The translations under genes and the position numbers were made by a program. The notes beneath the pieces were generated by a model. The model saw only the letters and a list, made by a program, of their open reading frames with translations, was not told the origin of the DNA and ran no database searches. Of a stretch of DNA of 64,000 nucleotides, positions 45,560 through 60,617 are shown one piece after another. Numbering within the stretch: position 1 is the stretch's first letter; the number at the start of each line of letters is the position of its first letter. The stretch comes from Agroathelia rolfsii (lineage: Eukaryota; Basidiomycota; Agaricomycetes; Amylocorticiales; Amylocorticiaceae): assembly GCA_018343915.1 (NCBI GenBank), contig JABRWF010000002.1, forward strand, positions 4,030,001 through 4,094,000, written 5' to 3'.

Positions 45560-47775
45560 ATGTCTTTTCAATGCTCGTCCAGTATTCTAGTATTGTTCGT
45601 AGTCTTGTTCATTGTGCAAGCTATCGCTGTGAGCTCGGCGTTACCACCGCAAATACCGTCTCTGGCCTCCTTCACTTCTTCTAATGCAGCACCTTTCACG
45701 CTTTCGCCCTCAACCCAATTGATAGTCGATTCAAAATTCGCTTCATATGGACATCCTTCCCTACACCAACTTGCCTCGACATTCCACTCCGATCTTGTGG
45801 ATCTGACCGGCTTCTCGTCTCTCCCACCGGTAGCCATAGCACCTTCTTCCCAATCGACAGCTACCCATATATTCTTGACTCTCAATACTACAGCAAACTT
45901 TACTTTGTACAACGGCGATCCCACTGATGAAGGGTATCAATTCATCATCTCGGAGAATGTGTACCTTATCTCCGGTGCGGCACCTATCGGAACATGGTGG
46001 GGCACACGGTCGCTATTGCAACAAGTGGCTTTGCTACAGTCTGAAAACGACATATCGTCTCAGAAGAATAGTGCGCGAGTTTCAATTGCGTCTGGATCGG
46101 GGTACGATTCTCCTGGATGGGAGATCCGTGGGTTTATGCTTGATGCCGGAAGACACTTTTATGAACCAGATTTCTTGGGTAAGGATGATAATGATTCCAT
46201 CCATTTATCCTCGTCCTACTTATGAAGGATAGATCAATAATACGGATGGCTAACGCCTTTTTTATTATTATATGTCTTCATATTATAGCCGATCTCTGCA
46301 TATATGCATCTTTCTTCAAAATAAACGAATTTCACATCCACACGTCAGATAACCTATGGGATCCGGCGTACCTTAACGGTCCTGACTGGCGCGACCTCTA
46401 TACTGGGTTTCGTTTCCGGCCATCACCATCGTCCAAGGTTGACGGCCTCGTTCCCATTGACTTTTTGAACGAAACGTGGTCCCAGACTGCATTTGCAAAC
46501 TTGCAAACGACATGCGCACAGCATGGCGTAACATTAGTGCCCGAAATCGATACACCCGGACATTCGCTCGTCATTAGCAAATGGAAGCCTCAGTTGGCTA
46601 TCGAGGGTGAGCCTGACGATCTTAACTTGACCTATCCGGAGACGATACCTACCATCAAGAGCATCTGGGAGACGTTCTTGCCCTGGTTTGAATCTCGGGA
46701 GGTTAGTATCGGCGCGGATGAATACGAGAGCAGCCTTGCAGATGACTATATCTCGTTCGTTAACGAGATGTCCGGCTTCTTGGCCGAGAGGGAGAAAAGC
46801 ATGCGGATATGGGGAACATATGAGCCCAGCTCGACGAAGTCGATCTCGAAGAATGTGACGATACAACATTGGGCCTTTCCAGATGAGGATATCCCCGTCC
46901 AGCTGCTCGATGCTGGTTATCGTGTCATCAACTCCGAGCAGGCCTTCCTCTACTTGGAAGGCAAGGTCTCGGAGGAATCTGGCTTTCCTCAAACATTGTC
47001 CCCCTCGCTGCTCTTTTCAGGCGCGCCAAACGGTGCAGGATGGGCACCTAACATATTTTCCGCCTCGGATGTGTCAAATAACACATCCCCGTTCTCGTCT
47101 GGACTCAGAGGCGCAATTTTCCCTCTGTGGAACGACTGGGGGCCCAACTCGAGTACGCAACTCGAGATCTACTATCAACTCGCTCAGAGCATGGCTCTCT
47201 TTTCAGAAAAGGCGTGGACCGGCTCGGGTGTGCGAAATACGCAGCTAACGCTGAACGAGTTCGAGCAGGTCTATGAGAAGCTGAACGCTAAAGCGCCTGG
47301 GCAAAATCTGAATCGGGTCGTGCAACCTGTTCATGGAAATCAAGTGTTTTCGTATCCCATCGTGTCAGGGCTCCAGAAGACGGCTTATGAGTCCGTCGGT
47401 CCACCTTACACACTCTCCTTTGTCGTCCATCCTTCCGAAGCTTATGATCCTACAGAGCTTACGCCCATCTTCAGCGGAGGGGACTCGGCCTTATATCTTC
47501 AGAATCTTACATTTTCCTCGTTAGGCCGATATTACCCCCTGGGGTTATCTGAGTCTATCCCTGCTGGAAAAGACACGGCGGTTAGCATATACGCAACTCG
47601 CGACTACACCTATGCAGTCATCGGAGGGAAGACACTGTGGTGGACAGCTAGCCTGGACATCTGGGGGGATTATACAGCGTTTGCGAACATGTCTTTCGTA
47701 GCGCCGTCTCAGCTTGTTGGATCTGCTGCGTTTAGGGGCACATTGACTAATGTGACATTGACGCTGGGGATATAA
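45560..47775 (+). CDS. GH20 beta-N-acetylhexosaminidase, secreted
   Basis: Two exons, 45560-46178 and 46289-47775, giving 701 aa. The N-terminal hydrophobic signal (SILVLFVVLFIVQAIAVSSA) is followed by a GH20b-type beta domain, then the barrel with WWGTRSLLQQ, PGWEIRGFMLDAGRHFY, INEFHIHTSDN.W, VTLVPEIDTPGHSL, and the catalytic Asp-Glu pair in IGADEYES (about 350). Further conserved aromatic segments (IQHWAFPDED, FPLWNDWG) follow. A C-terminal beta-rich region of about 200 residues resembles a sugar-binding module. It would release N-acetylhexosamine from chitin oligomers or glycans. Sequons are frequent, as expected for secretion. The single intron (110 bp) is longer than usual here but is required for the frame. 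Confidence 0.93.
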
Positions 47776-48197
47776 GCGTTTAGAGGTGGTATAAATGGGC
47801 TGTCTCTGATGCATCATTGGACTGAATTCTTCTCGGGATTCGTTTTGATGTAAACGATGGCAAGCATTGGAATGTCAGACCATACTACTCCTGCTGGTCA
47901 TGTATTGCGCTTGGCGATTGTTAGCAGTGTTATCTGATATCATACTAGGACAGCAATGTCGTGTAGATATATGTTGTGTAGGAGCTTTGAGAATGAAAAT
48001 CGAGACTTGAAATTGAATGATGTTTCCATTTATAAGCAAAGGGCACAGCCTACGGGAGTTCCTTATGACGAGTTTGTCTTCGGGTGATTTCAAAAGTCGA
48101 GGAAGAAGCAATTGTGGCTGCAATTTGGGCATTTCGTGGCGGAGCAGGCACACTAGTGTCTTACTCTGTTGTGTATACTCGATATTGAAATTCGTAC
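47776..48197. other. Intergenic spacer
   Basis: 422 bp between two genes on the same strand. It holds the GH20 3' region and the promoter of the acetyl-CoA transporter gene. Nothing else is recognised. Confidence 0.55.
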
Positions 48198-50816
48198 ATG
48201 ACCTCCAAGTCGCCGTCTTCCCAGCCAAGGCAGCGACACAAGCCAGCTATTAATAATAATCACCATCAAGTCCCGACTGACCCGGCTGCACCAGGCTCAC
48301 CCATGCCGCCACGAACGCTGGACACGACGCACGCCATGTCCTCGTCGCTGGATAACGTCCAACACATCAACCCGCGCACACCGAGAGCAGGCCGTTCGTT
48401 TGAGTATGCATCTGTAGAAGAAGACGAGGTGGAGCTTACCCTTCTCGGAGAGGAGGAGCGCCGCCAGGCTTCGCTAGGGCTCGAAGAGGCCCGCGAGTTC
48501 AAGGAGGCCAAGCGCCCCCTGTCAGGACGAGACAAGAGAGCTATGGTACTCCTATCCGTTCTTTGTATGTGTATTTCCTGTAACGCGTATTGTTATTATG
48601 CCTGATGTGTGCACTGCGTCGTGAAGATCTAATACAAGGAGTTCCCGTAAGTATTGTCATAGTCAAAAATGACCACGTATGCATATAATGATGGCCACAA
48701 CTCTTGATGTTATAGATTGGCCTTGCTCTGGGTATGGCTGAATCATCATCTGAGTGTACAAGAACATCATTTGCTAAACCCACTGCATACTAGGCTCCGT
48801 TCCGTTCCTTTTGCGCGAACATCTTTCTTATTCCCAGCTGGCCGTGTTTGCACTGTCCAGCTATCCCTACTCTTTAAAACTTCTCTGGTCCCCCATCGTC
48901 GACGCAGTCTTCTTCAAGTCAATTGGACGCCGCAAATCATGGATTATTCCTATCCAGACCATCATTGGTACATTGATGTTCTACATTTCGGTCAACGTGC
49001 AGAGACTACTGGACAATGTATGCGATGATTCTTCCTTTTCTCTGGCCCACTCACTGACTTGCTTGGTAATCAGCCATCGGAGAACATCAATGAGCTCACG
49101 ATTGTCTTTACGTCTCTGGTTTTGTTCGCTGCTACTCAAGGTATGCCATTATGATTTACTCAGCTCTTTCACTTGCTAACAACATTCTCTTTAGACATTG
49201 CTGTTGATGGTAAATACTCTGCATGATCCATCCCTTGGAATAACTTTGCTCAGATATATCTTGTCACAGGCTGGGCTCTTACTCTTCTATCCGAAGAAAA
49301 CCTATCCTACGCATCAACATGTCAGACATTTGGTCTGAACACAGGCTACTTTGCTTCGTTCACCGTTTTCTTGGCTTTCAACAGCGAGGCATTTGCGTAT
49401 GTGTCGTGCCTCGATTCTGGATATTTTTTTGATGTCTGACTCTTCATTACCATTCTCAGTGCAAGGTGGGGATTGCCAGTACTGACGCTTAGCGCGTACC
49501 TGCAATTCTGGTGTGTCATATGCTACGCCATCACTCTGTGGCTGCTTCTTTTCCAGACCGAGGTACGAGGCTGGTCTCTAACCTAGCCTCTGAACGTGCC
49601 TCAACTGATGTTTTTTTACGATAGGAACCTGAAGTTCTTACTGAGGCCGATACGAGTATCATGGGTGTTTACAAGACGATTTGGCAGATTTGCAAGTTGC
49701 CTCGTGAGTTCTAGTTCGTTATTCAACCCAAATCATTCTGAAACGGGTTTTTTCATCATTATTACAGATATCCAATCCCTCGTCATCATGCATTTCTTCG
49801 GTAAACTTGGCTTCCAGGCCAACGAAAACGTCACGCAGCTCAAGATGGTCGAAAAGGGTCTCGGGCGCGAAGACCTCGCGATCGCGGTCCTGATCGACTT
49901 CCCCTTCCAGATGTTCGGCGCATGGCTTGTGGCAGGGTGGGCGCGCGGCGACAGGCCACTGCGGCCGTGGATCTGGGCGTTCTGGCCTCGGCTTGGGTTC
50001 TGCTTGTTGTCGACGCTAGTGGTGTATTGGTTCCCGAGGCCACCGATCTCGATGGCCTTCTTTGTGTTTTTGGTCATACATACAGTGGCGCAGTCGATGA
50101 CTAGGTGAGCCATTTGTGATATTGGCTGGGTGCTTGAATGTCTTTTTAAAGTTTGAGTTTTTGTTCCCTAGCACGATTCAATTCGTGGGCATTTCGGCGT
50201 TCCATACCAGAATCTCCGATCCGTTGATTGGTGGGACGTACATGACGGTATGAATATGCTTTGCTTCACCAACAGGAATTTTTTGCTTATATTTCCAGTA
50301 GCTTTTGAATACTTTCTCGAACCTTGGTGGTACATGGCCCAAGTACTTTGTCTTGAAGGGTTTGTAATATCCGGACATGTCAAACAAGCGCATTCGCTTA
50401 TTTTTTCCCAGGTGTTGACATGTTCACTGTGGCGACATGCAATATTGAGAATGCAGGAACAACCCTAACGGTACAAGGTGAGCTCAGTTTTCGTCATTAC
50501 GCGTCATAACGTCATTAAACGTTTTCATTTACGTATATTTTTGCGTTTTGCAGCCGCCGAGTGCGTATCTGACCATGGCAAGACAGCCTGCAAGCAGCTG
50601 GGCGGCGAATGCATCACGGAGACAGACGGATATTACTATGTATCCGCGTTCTGTATGGCCTTTGGTGTACTTTTCTTGTTATTCTATATCATTCCTACAG
50701 CAAGGCGGCTCCAAGGTTGGTCGATGATTTATTGATCTTGCATCATTTCTCATACTGATCACTCCATGAATCCTGTAGCCCTTCCGATATCCAAGTGGCG
50801 AGTTGCGAATGCATAA
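48198..50816 (+). CDS. Acetyl-CoA transporter, SLC33A1 (AT-1) family
   Basis: Fifteen exons: 48198-48564, 48627-48646, 48716-48731, 48794-49017, 49074-49140, 49195-49209, 49270-49396, 49460-49562, 49625-49703, 49768-50104, 50172-50247, 50302-50359, 50412-50477, 50554-50715 and 50779-50816, giving 584 aa. The Ser/Pro-rich cytosolic N-terminus is followed by an MFS-like core with SLC33 features: LIQGVPIGLALGSVPFLL, LKLLWSPIVDAVF.KSIGRRKSWI, ATQDIAVDGWALTLLS, TCQTFGLNTGYF, STIQFVGISAFHTRISDP.IGGTYMTLLNTFSNLGGTWPK. Three exons are only 15, 16 and 20 nt, each encoding part of a conserved motif. Animal AT-1 moves acetyl-CoA into the ER lumen; the same role here is inferred from family membership. 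Confidence 0.93.
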
Positions 50817-51106
50817 AATATGTTTATTATGATAGTTTTTGTACTGGTGAAATGGCAATAACAATCAATATACATTAGCTGTAAGGGATGTAAGATGATG
50901 ATGACGATGCCTCGGCGGCGGTGGCGGGGCGGCAGCGAAAAAACGTGCGGTTCTCTGGAGTCGATGGGCGATTGCAGCTGAGCCAACTTGAACTCGTATT
51001 CCTACGACGCTCTCATACACTCGGTGTATTTTGTATTCTCTCTATCGACATATCTCGCTCTCTCGAGTCCCCTTTTGAGACCCACAAACGAACAACAAGC
51101 ACAACC

Positions 51107-54100
51107 ATGTCCGCGACTATGCAATTCGGTCCTGAATGGATGCGCACCAAGCCGCAAAATTCTCCTCGCAGCGGTGCAACACAGGCCCCGCCCTCGCCGC
51201 CTCCACCGCTGAGCAACTCTTCATCCCTCTCGGGGGCTGCCACCACCCGTGGCGCCGACGAGGCTAACCCGTTCCGGTATTCCAAGGAGGACTTGCTGCG
51301 GATCTACAAAGAAGGCAGTGGGGGCAAAGGCCATCCCATCGCGCCCGACGTCGAGAAGTGGCCAGAGGTCGTGCGTGAGACAGAGGCGGAGCCTATAAGC
51401 CTGCGCGAGATCACGAACGAGGAGAGGAAGGTGAGCAAGCCATTCTCCTGCCTTTGCTTTCGTTTCTTTTGCCTCTCTCTTCTATGGTATGGTTTGAGGG
51501 CTTAGCTCTAACCATAATGTCTTTCATCTTTTTTCATTTTTGTTTTTCTTCATGGGTAGAATCGCCAACGTCTTTTTTTTAAAAAAAATATGTGATTGGG
51601 TATATAGCTCTTTGCAGATTCGCTCAACTCAACTATTCGTCGTCGTCAATCAACCGACGTGATGTCGTCGCCCTTGGGAGCTGCGAGTGGGGAGCGATCA
51701 CGCTTTAGTCAGACGAACTCTGCTACAGGCAACCGATTCGGGGGACTCGTTGGGCGGCGCAGGGATGGCGCAGGTGCGTCCTCTTATTTCAGAAATGCCA
51801 TGCGATAGAAGGAAAAGTAATAATATCGGGCTCGCGGGCTCTTGCAGAACCTTTGACGTTGCCTCGACGGCTTTCCCAGTCTGGTCAAGCACCTCTAGGC
51901 TCACCTCGTGAAGCTGCCCTGCCATCCCCTCGTCTTCGTGGTCCTACCACGCCTACGTTTGATGGTATCCTGAGCGGGGTCGATCCTCGTCTCGCCAAGC
52001 GCAAATTGTCCAGCGCAGCCAGAGGCGATCTATCTGCCACTGATCATCTCAACGACCGCAAAAATCCAGATATAAAAGAAGACGTCGAGCTCTCTTCCGA
52101 CAACCCTCCCGCCGAACAGTCCGATACTCAGAATCAGGGGGCAAACGGCACCTCGGATACCTCTCACGACCCAACTCATCATCATCATCAGAGCGGCGAT
52201 CCAGCACAAGCTCCCGCTCAAGGGCCTGATCTCATCGCACAAGGTCTCTCAAACATGTCGATCTCTAATCAGGCTAATGGCCATCCTCCAAATCCTGATT
52301 TATCGACTTCTGCTACTCCCCCGATTATCACTGATCTGGCGGCCGTGGAATGGTCCTACCTCGACCCACAAGGTCAAGTGCAGGGTGCGTTCGATTATTT
52401 TACAGAAAAAAATATCTTCTCGTAATAAATAATTTTTCTTTCGATGCACACAGGCCCCTTCCGAGCCGATATTATGCAAAAGTGGTTCGACGACGGCTAC
52501 TTCGCCCCCGAACTCCTCATGCGCCGCACGCATCTGGACGTGGAGTGGACACCCGTCGGCGAACTGTGCAGACTGGCGGGTTACGAGAAAGTGTTCTTGA
52601 GCCCGCCTCGTCCACCCGTGGGCCCACCCGGTATTACCCGTCGACCAGACCTGCCTGCTCAAGATCCAACAGCGGCGACAACAACAGCAAAAGGATTCGC
52701 GTCTTCTTCTTCGCCTTATCAGCCGATTCCTACTCGTCTCCGCACGACTGCGTTGGATAATTTCCCTAGCACGGGCTCTAACCCCTCCGACTCCCCTGCA
52801 TCTTCGTTCGGTGCGGGGCGGTTTGGCAATGGGTCACCTGATCCTGCTGCTTTTGGCGGCAGGGCGGGCATATCTGCTGTCGCTGCTGCTGCTGTTGTAC
52901 ATGAACAGGGTTCGCCGTTTGGCAATAGGAGAGGTCCATTCCCTGGTGCCGACCAGTCGAGGATAGCGCGCACGCCTTCCTACGGCAATATCGCGCCCGG
53001 ACGGGCGAACACCTTTGGCGAAGGAGGCTACCGCGCGGATGAGACGTACCTGCCTGATGCCTCGCCTTGGCCCACGTCGGCCGGGCAGTATTCGAACTTC
53101 AACTCGCCCGTAATATCGCACCAGGCCGCGTTCGGCACGCGCAGCATTCACGAGTCGCCGATGCTCCAGCATGCGGCGGCGCATGTGTACCCCCAAAACG
53201 ACTTTGCGGCGTTAAATGCTGGGCTTTCGAGGGTTAGTTTGGATCGTGGTGGGAGTATGGGTGTGGATGGATTTGGTTTGGGAATTAACGGTGGCGGCCC
53301 TAGTAGTGGGCAGGCAGCCTTTGTGGGGTCTCCTGCTCTCGCGTATGCGCAACATCAGCAACAGGTTGGGCCTGGGGGTCCTATGGCAAACATCGCACAT
53401 TCGCCATTGGTGACACAGGCCCAGTCTGCAACGCCATACCATCAGCCTACGTTGTCGGCCACTCAGTCACCATGGGACACGCCCGCGCCTATACAAGGCC
53501 TCCGTCGTCCGGGACCGTTCGACCAGCACATGCACCCGACGGCTTCTAATGTGTTCGTCAATGCACCGCTCGCTCCTGAGCCGGAAAGTAGTAATGGCTG
53601 GGGTAGCACAGTGGGTGGTGGACCTGCATCTCTTGGTCAGAGCGAGACTCAGAGCCAGAAGGAACAGTCTTCTTGGTTCAAGTCATCCGAGGGGGTTATA
53701 GACGATCGCTGGAAGCCTGTGTCTGGTCGTCATGAGCTGACGGTGAGCAACTTGGGCGAACATAATCAGCAGTTCCAGCAACAGCAACAAGAACAGCCAT
53801 CAGTACAACAACAAGAGTCTGTTAATGCTCCGGATGTTGCTGCTGCTACTTCCTCGCCGCAAGAGTCCGCGAAGCCCGAGCCGGTTGTAGCAGAACCGGC
53901 GGCTCCTACTCCCACCCCTGCTCCAGCGCCATCTTCAACAGGCGGTAAGAAGAAAAAGAACTCGACGCAACAGCCTATTGCTGAGACACCTGCTGCACCT
54001 GCTATCACTACTGCCGCTGTGCCGTCATCTGCTCCCACAACAAAGGAGACTACTTCACCCTCTGCACCTGCTTCGGCACAAGCACAAGCACCAACACCTG

Positions 54101-55432
54101 CTGCTGCCCCTGCTGCCAAGTCCCCATGGGGTACGGATGACGAGAACAAGAAGAACAAGACCGCCGCGCCTACACCTGGTCTGCGCGAGATTCAAGAGGC
54201 CGAGACGAAGAAAAAGGCGGAACGTGAACGTTTGACGCGTGCCGCTACTGCTACTGCATCATCACCTACTGCCGCCTCTAACAACAATACCGGCAGCGAC
54301 GAAGCGACAGGATCGTTCACATGGGGTCTGCCCACGTCCCAAACGGGATCGCGCGCGGCGAACGGTGTGAAGGAGAGCTCTGGACCGACATCAGCCGCTG
54401 CTGCCGTTACTGGCTCTGGTGCTAGTGCCGGTGGTGCGTCTGGTCCCGCAACGTCTGCGTCCACGGCTGTGTGGGGTGCTTTTGGTGGAGCCGCAGCAGG
54501 AGCGAAGAAGACGATGAAGGAGATTCAGGAGGAGGAGGAGAGGCAGAAGAAGTTGGCGGCTAAGGAGAGTATGGCAGCAGCTGCTGCTCGGAGGGCGTAT
54601 GCTGAGACTACCAGTACCGCTAAGGTAAGAAGGGAAAAATAACTTTTGACCCGTGATGCACATGCTAATATTCCTTTTTTGTTTTGTGAAAAAGCCGGCT
54701 GCTCCTGCTGCACCTGGTAATGCCTGGCACACCGTCGGTGCAAATGGTAAGACTGCGGCAATGACGCCTCCTGCAGCTGCTAGACCTCCTACTGCCGCCG
54801 CTGTTGCAGCCGCCGCTTCTCCAGTGCCAGCTAGCCCTGCTGGTGCTGCTGCCCCTGTGGCTTCTACCGCGGCTCGTGTTGTTGCGAACAATACTGGTTC
54901 TCTTCGTCCTACCACTGCGGCTGCTGTTGCTGCTGCAACCCGTCCGGTTGGCAACTCGCGAGCGGAGGATTTTCCCGTTGCTCCCTCGCAAGAGTTTATC
55001 AAGTGGCTCACCGAGTCTTTGAAGGGTCTCAGCAATGGCGTCAAGCGTACGTGCTATTTTTTCTACATCGTTTAATTTCGGTTGGTATTCATTTTTCATG
55101 ATCGTATAGTCGAAGAAATTGCATCTATGCTTCTCTCTTTCCCTTTGGACCCCGATGCGTCTACGACGGAGATCATCTCAGAGATTATCTACGCTAATAG
55201 CACCATGCTCGACGGACGCCGGTTCGCGGCTGAGTTCATCAGCAAGCGCAAGCAGGACGCGGCCTCGCGTGTCAAGAACGGCGGTAGTGTTAGTAGCGTC
55301 AATGGCAGTGCGGCACCGGCGAAGGCAATCTCTATCGCGGATATCGTCAAGACGCAACCGAAGAGCAAGGAGCCTGAGTGGGGTGGATTCAAGGTGCATG
55401 TGAACAAGAAGAAGAAGGGTGGGCGTGCGTAA
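51107..55432 (+). CDS. GYF-domain protein (Smy2/GIGYF-like)
   Basis: Exons: 51107-51430, 51608-51773, 51848-52384, 52454-54624, 54695-55046 and 55110-55432, giving 1290 aa. The N-terminal region contains NPFRYSKEDLLRIYKEG, the short motif seen before the GYF domain in such proteins. The GYF domain (about 331-388) starts WSYLDPQGQ, continues after an intron as VQGPFRADIMQKWFDDGYF, and ends with the W.PVGELC segment. GYF domains bind PPG-type proline motifs; yeast Smy2/Syh1 and animal GIGYF proteins act in translational repression and mRNA decay. The remainder is Gly/Pro/Ala/Gln-rich with a charged coiled coil (TKKKAERERL; MKEIQEEEERQKKLAAKE) and a conserved C-terminal block (EFIKWLTESLKGL...VEEIASMLLSFPL). 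A specific role is not proved here. Confidence 0.92.
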
Positions 55433-55763
55433 AGTGAAAGAAGGATAGGTGGTTTGTAACAAAGGACGGACGGGTATGCGGATGGTGTTTTGTCACCTTG
55501 CTTTGCCTGCTCAATCAAGTCTTGTAATAATTTTTCATCAACGTTTTAAACTACAATCTATATTCATATATTCTTGTTGTATTTTGCTGCATACATATCT
55601 CTATCTAGCAAGGCGGTAGCTGTAAGCTGCGTGAATGGGACGAGCGTTTTGACTTGGCTTGAACTGCAAATTCCAATCTAATCTTATCTCTTGTCTTTGT
55701 CTGCGATCGACATTTATTAATCGTAAACTTCTTTCCCCTCAAATTTCTCGAGCACTACCAGCA
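55433..55763. other. Intergenic spacer
   Basis: 331 bp with the GYF gene 3' region and the ADE8-type promoter. An in-frame ATG at 55659 would extend the next gene but gives no conserved residues. Confidence 0.55.
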
Positions 55764-56429
55764 ATGGCTTCCGCATCCCCTCGACGCATCGTCGTACTCA
55801 TCTCCGGCTCTGGGACAAACCTCCAAGCGTTGATTGATGCCCAGGGCACACCACGCCTGCCCAACGCGCAAATCGTGCTTGTCCTTTCCAATCGCAAAGC
55901 CGCCTATGGCCTCACACGAGCTCAATCAGCTACCTCACCCATCCCAACAGCTTACCTCGCACTACAACCCTATCTAAAATCACACCCCGGCAAGACAAGG
56001 GCGGACTATGACGCCGAGGTGGCCCAGATCGTGCTCGATGCGCGCCCGGACTTGGTCGTCCTCGCGGGCTGGATGCATGTCTTTAGCGAGGGGTTCTTGG
56101 ATCGTGTTCGTAGGGAGGACGGGAGCGACATCCCCGTAATTAACCTGCATCCTGCGCTTCCTGGTGCATTCGATGGTGCAAATGCGATTGAGAGGGCGTT
56201 CGAGGCGTTCCAAAAGGGTGAGGTGGATAAGTCTGGGGCAATGGTTCACCGGGTGGTCAAGGAAGTTGATCGTGGCGAACCGATTATTGTGAGAGAGGTA
56301 GAGATTCAGAAAGGGGAACCGTTGGAGGACTTCGAGAAGAGGTTGCATGGGGTCGAGTGGGAGATCATCGTTGAGGCGACGAGAAAAGTGTTGGAGGAAG
56401 GTCAACAGTCGTCATCGTCATCATCATAA
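55764..56429 (+). CDS. ADE8: Phosphoribosylglycinamide formyltransferase (GAR transformylase)
   Basis: Single exon, 221 aa. It transfers a formyl group from 10-formyl-tetrahydrofolate to GAR in de novo purine synthesis, in the cytosol. Visible signatures: phosphate-binding loop ISGSGTNLQALID (about 14-25), the folate/catalytic block VINLHPALPGAFDGANA with catalytic Asn and His (about 127-129), SGAMVHRVVKEVDRGEPI with the conserved Asp (about 168), and a C-terminal helix. It is a stand-alone enzyme as in yeast, not fused to other purine steps. The C-terminus ends in a poly-Ser run. The start at 55764 gives the standard N-terminus (SPRRIVVLISGSGTN). The gene converges on the Esa1-type gene with only about 140 bp between stops. 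Confidence 0.95.
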   Translation: MASASPRRIVVLISGSGTNLQALIDAQGTPRLPNAQIVLVLSNRKAAYGLTRAQSATSPIPTAYLALQPYLKSHPGKTRADYDAEVAQIVLDARPDLVVLAGWMHVFSEGFLDRVRREDGSDIPVINLHPALPGAFDGANAIERAFEAFQKGEVDKSGAMVHRVVKEVDRGEPIIVREVEIQKGEPLEDFEKRLHGVEWEIIVEATRKVLEEGQQSSSSSS

Positions 56430-56568
56430 TCAAGGTATGTGCATGTGTGTACCTAACCAAACACGAGGCTTGTTCATTACGAGAAATGAGGACAAGAAAC
56501 TGATACAGAATAATTTAGATAGAATAAAATAAAATAAAAGCAAAGGCGAAAAAAGTCATTCGGCACGA

Positions 56569-58840
<2,272 letters not shown>

Positions 58841-59130
58841 GAGAGGCTGTCCGGGGACGCGGGTGTTGGATGGCTTGACGCGGTGGTGGCGGACGTGTTG
58901 GATTGAAGGGTTTTCAACTTCTTAGCAAGCCAATTGCACTAGGTAATAAGGCGTGTATTCACACTATACAAGAATTTACTCCGATTTCCTATCGTTTGTT
59001 TCGTCATAAGCCGTAGTTATCGACCTTGTGGTATCATCAATAGTAGCTACATATTCGTACATACATCGCGTAGAAATAACTAACGCCTTGACTGCTTTAT
59101 CTATTTTTTTCACCCAAACACCGGATGTAT

Positions 59131-60122
59131 TTAACAATGCAACAAACGACTGAACCTCGCCGTTAGAGCTGTCATTTGTGCCTCGACTTGCTCGTACTTG
59201 GCAAATCCGCAACTTTCGCTCTCAACATGCTGCACAAAGCCAGATACCAGCTTGAAATGAGTGTCGCACTTTGGACATTTGAATTGGTCTCGGTCATGGG
59301 CTGGCGAGTTCAAATGCTGGTTCAGCGATCCTGGGCTGCGGAACGAGGCATGGCAAATCAAGCATTCATGTCTGGATCCATTGAAAGTTTCTGGACCGGT
59401 GTAATATTGGATCAGACGGCTGCTGGTATGTTGATTACTGCCACTTTCGATGTGATGATTGAGAGAGATGGCAGGAGCTGCGAATTGGACGGCTCGTGTG
59501 ACAGCATGACGATCAATGTTTGAACGGCATGCGCCGGATTCTATGTGCTGTACAATAGCCGACGGGAGACTGAACGCTTTATTGCATAACGGGCACAACA
59601 GGTCTCGAGGCAGATGTGCCTTGGATGCCCAGTGCTGTAGTTTGATCTTTTCGATATGTGTCCTCGATATAAATAGACAGTACAAACCTGTTCACGAGCC
59701 TGGGGCGTTCCGAATGCTTTGAAGCATACAAAGCAAATATTATGCATTGGCCCAGCAAGGTGCATATACAATGTGTATACGTCACCGAACGAGATACGAC
59801 ATGTTAGACAGCATGCTACATCCAAACACAGTCAGTTATCTGAGATAATAGATACAAATTGTACGAACGTAGTTCTGACAATCCCGTGTTCATGACATTG
59901 TGTTTGGGCGAAACAAGATGGTGCTAGGCATGATATATAAGTACGATGGCCGTGACAGACGGAATGGCAAGGACCACGTACCCAAGAGAGAGTGAAATAA
60001 TCGGAAAACAAGAGGTTGCATGTTGCGCAGTAAGGGTGATTACTTGCTGTCTTCCAATGCCTCTTCATTTGGTTATGACTCGCAAAAGTATTATAGCATA
60101 ATGGACATGAAGTTTCCGACAT
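59131..60122 (-). CDS. Protein with several C2H2-type zinc fingers
   Basis: Exons on the minus strand: 60122-59982, 59923-59869, 59815-59688 and 59634-59131, giving 275 aa. Fingers in order: CPLCYNTFASHNQMKRHW...H, CATCNLLFSDYFTLSWHHL...H (completed only by the 55-nt exon), CLTCRISFGDVYTLYMHL...H, CFVCFKAFGTPQAREQHW...H (completed at the next join), CPLCNKAFSLPSAIVQH, CLICHASFRSPGSLNQHL, and CPKCDTHFKLVSGFVQHVES. The spacing C-x2-C-x12-H is regular, and each intron join restores a finger, which supports the model. Such arrays bind nucleic acid or protein; no target is evident. It is divergent from the MFAP1 gene, 495 bp away. Confidence 0.85.
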
Positions 60123-60617
60123 AGTGATAATAGTGCAAGAGACATTATCGTGGGACAGAAGTGAAACTTATATACGCTCCTGAGTGCCTCGAATCTATGA
60201 CGTGAACTTAATTATAGGTCAAATGAGGATCCTCGTCTTTTGCATTAGGAAAGAGATGGGCCTCGTTTTCGCGGTTAATACATAAGCAGGGGCGGAGCCG
60301 TGTCGTCAAAATCGTCACAAGACCTGCATTCAGTGGATGCATCAGCTGGTGAATATTAGTGAGGCATTGCCAACGGGCGATAAGATACCCAAAGGAAAGC
60401 TTCAGAACCGAAATAAGATGATGAATCAGAGTGGTCATGTGAATCATGCATGAAGAGCATAAACATGGATAATAAGGCATAGCAAGGGGCCTAAGGAGAT
60501 CTCAACGTTGCAGCCTCGATGAACAATAAAATTCATTCTAGTTGTAATAGACAACTGGTCCGCAATGGTTGCGTTCAAGAAGCCAAGTAATGCTCGGAGT
60601 TTGAATACCTGGAAGTC
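60123..60617. promoter_or_regulatory. Divergent promoter region, C2H2 gene and MFAP1 gene
   Basis: 495 bp between two divergent start codons. A 90-codon minus-strand frame (60208-60480) has no motif. No specific element stands out. Confidence 0.5.
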
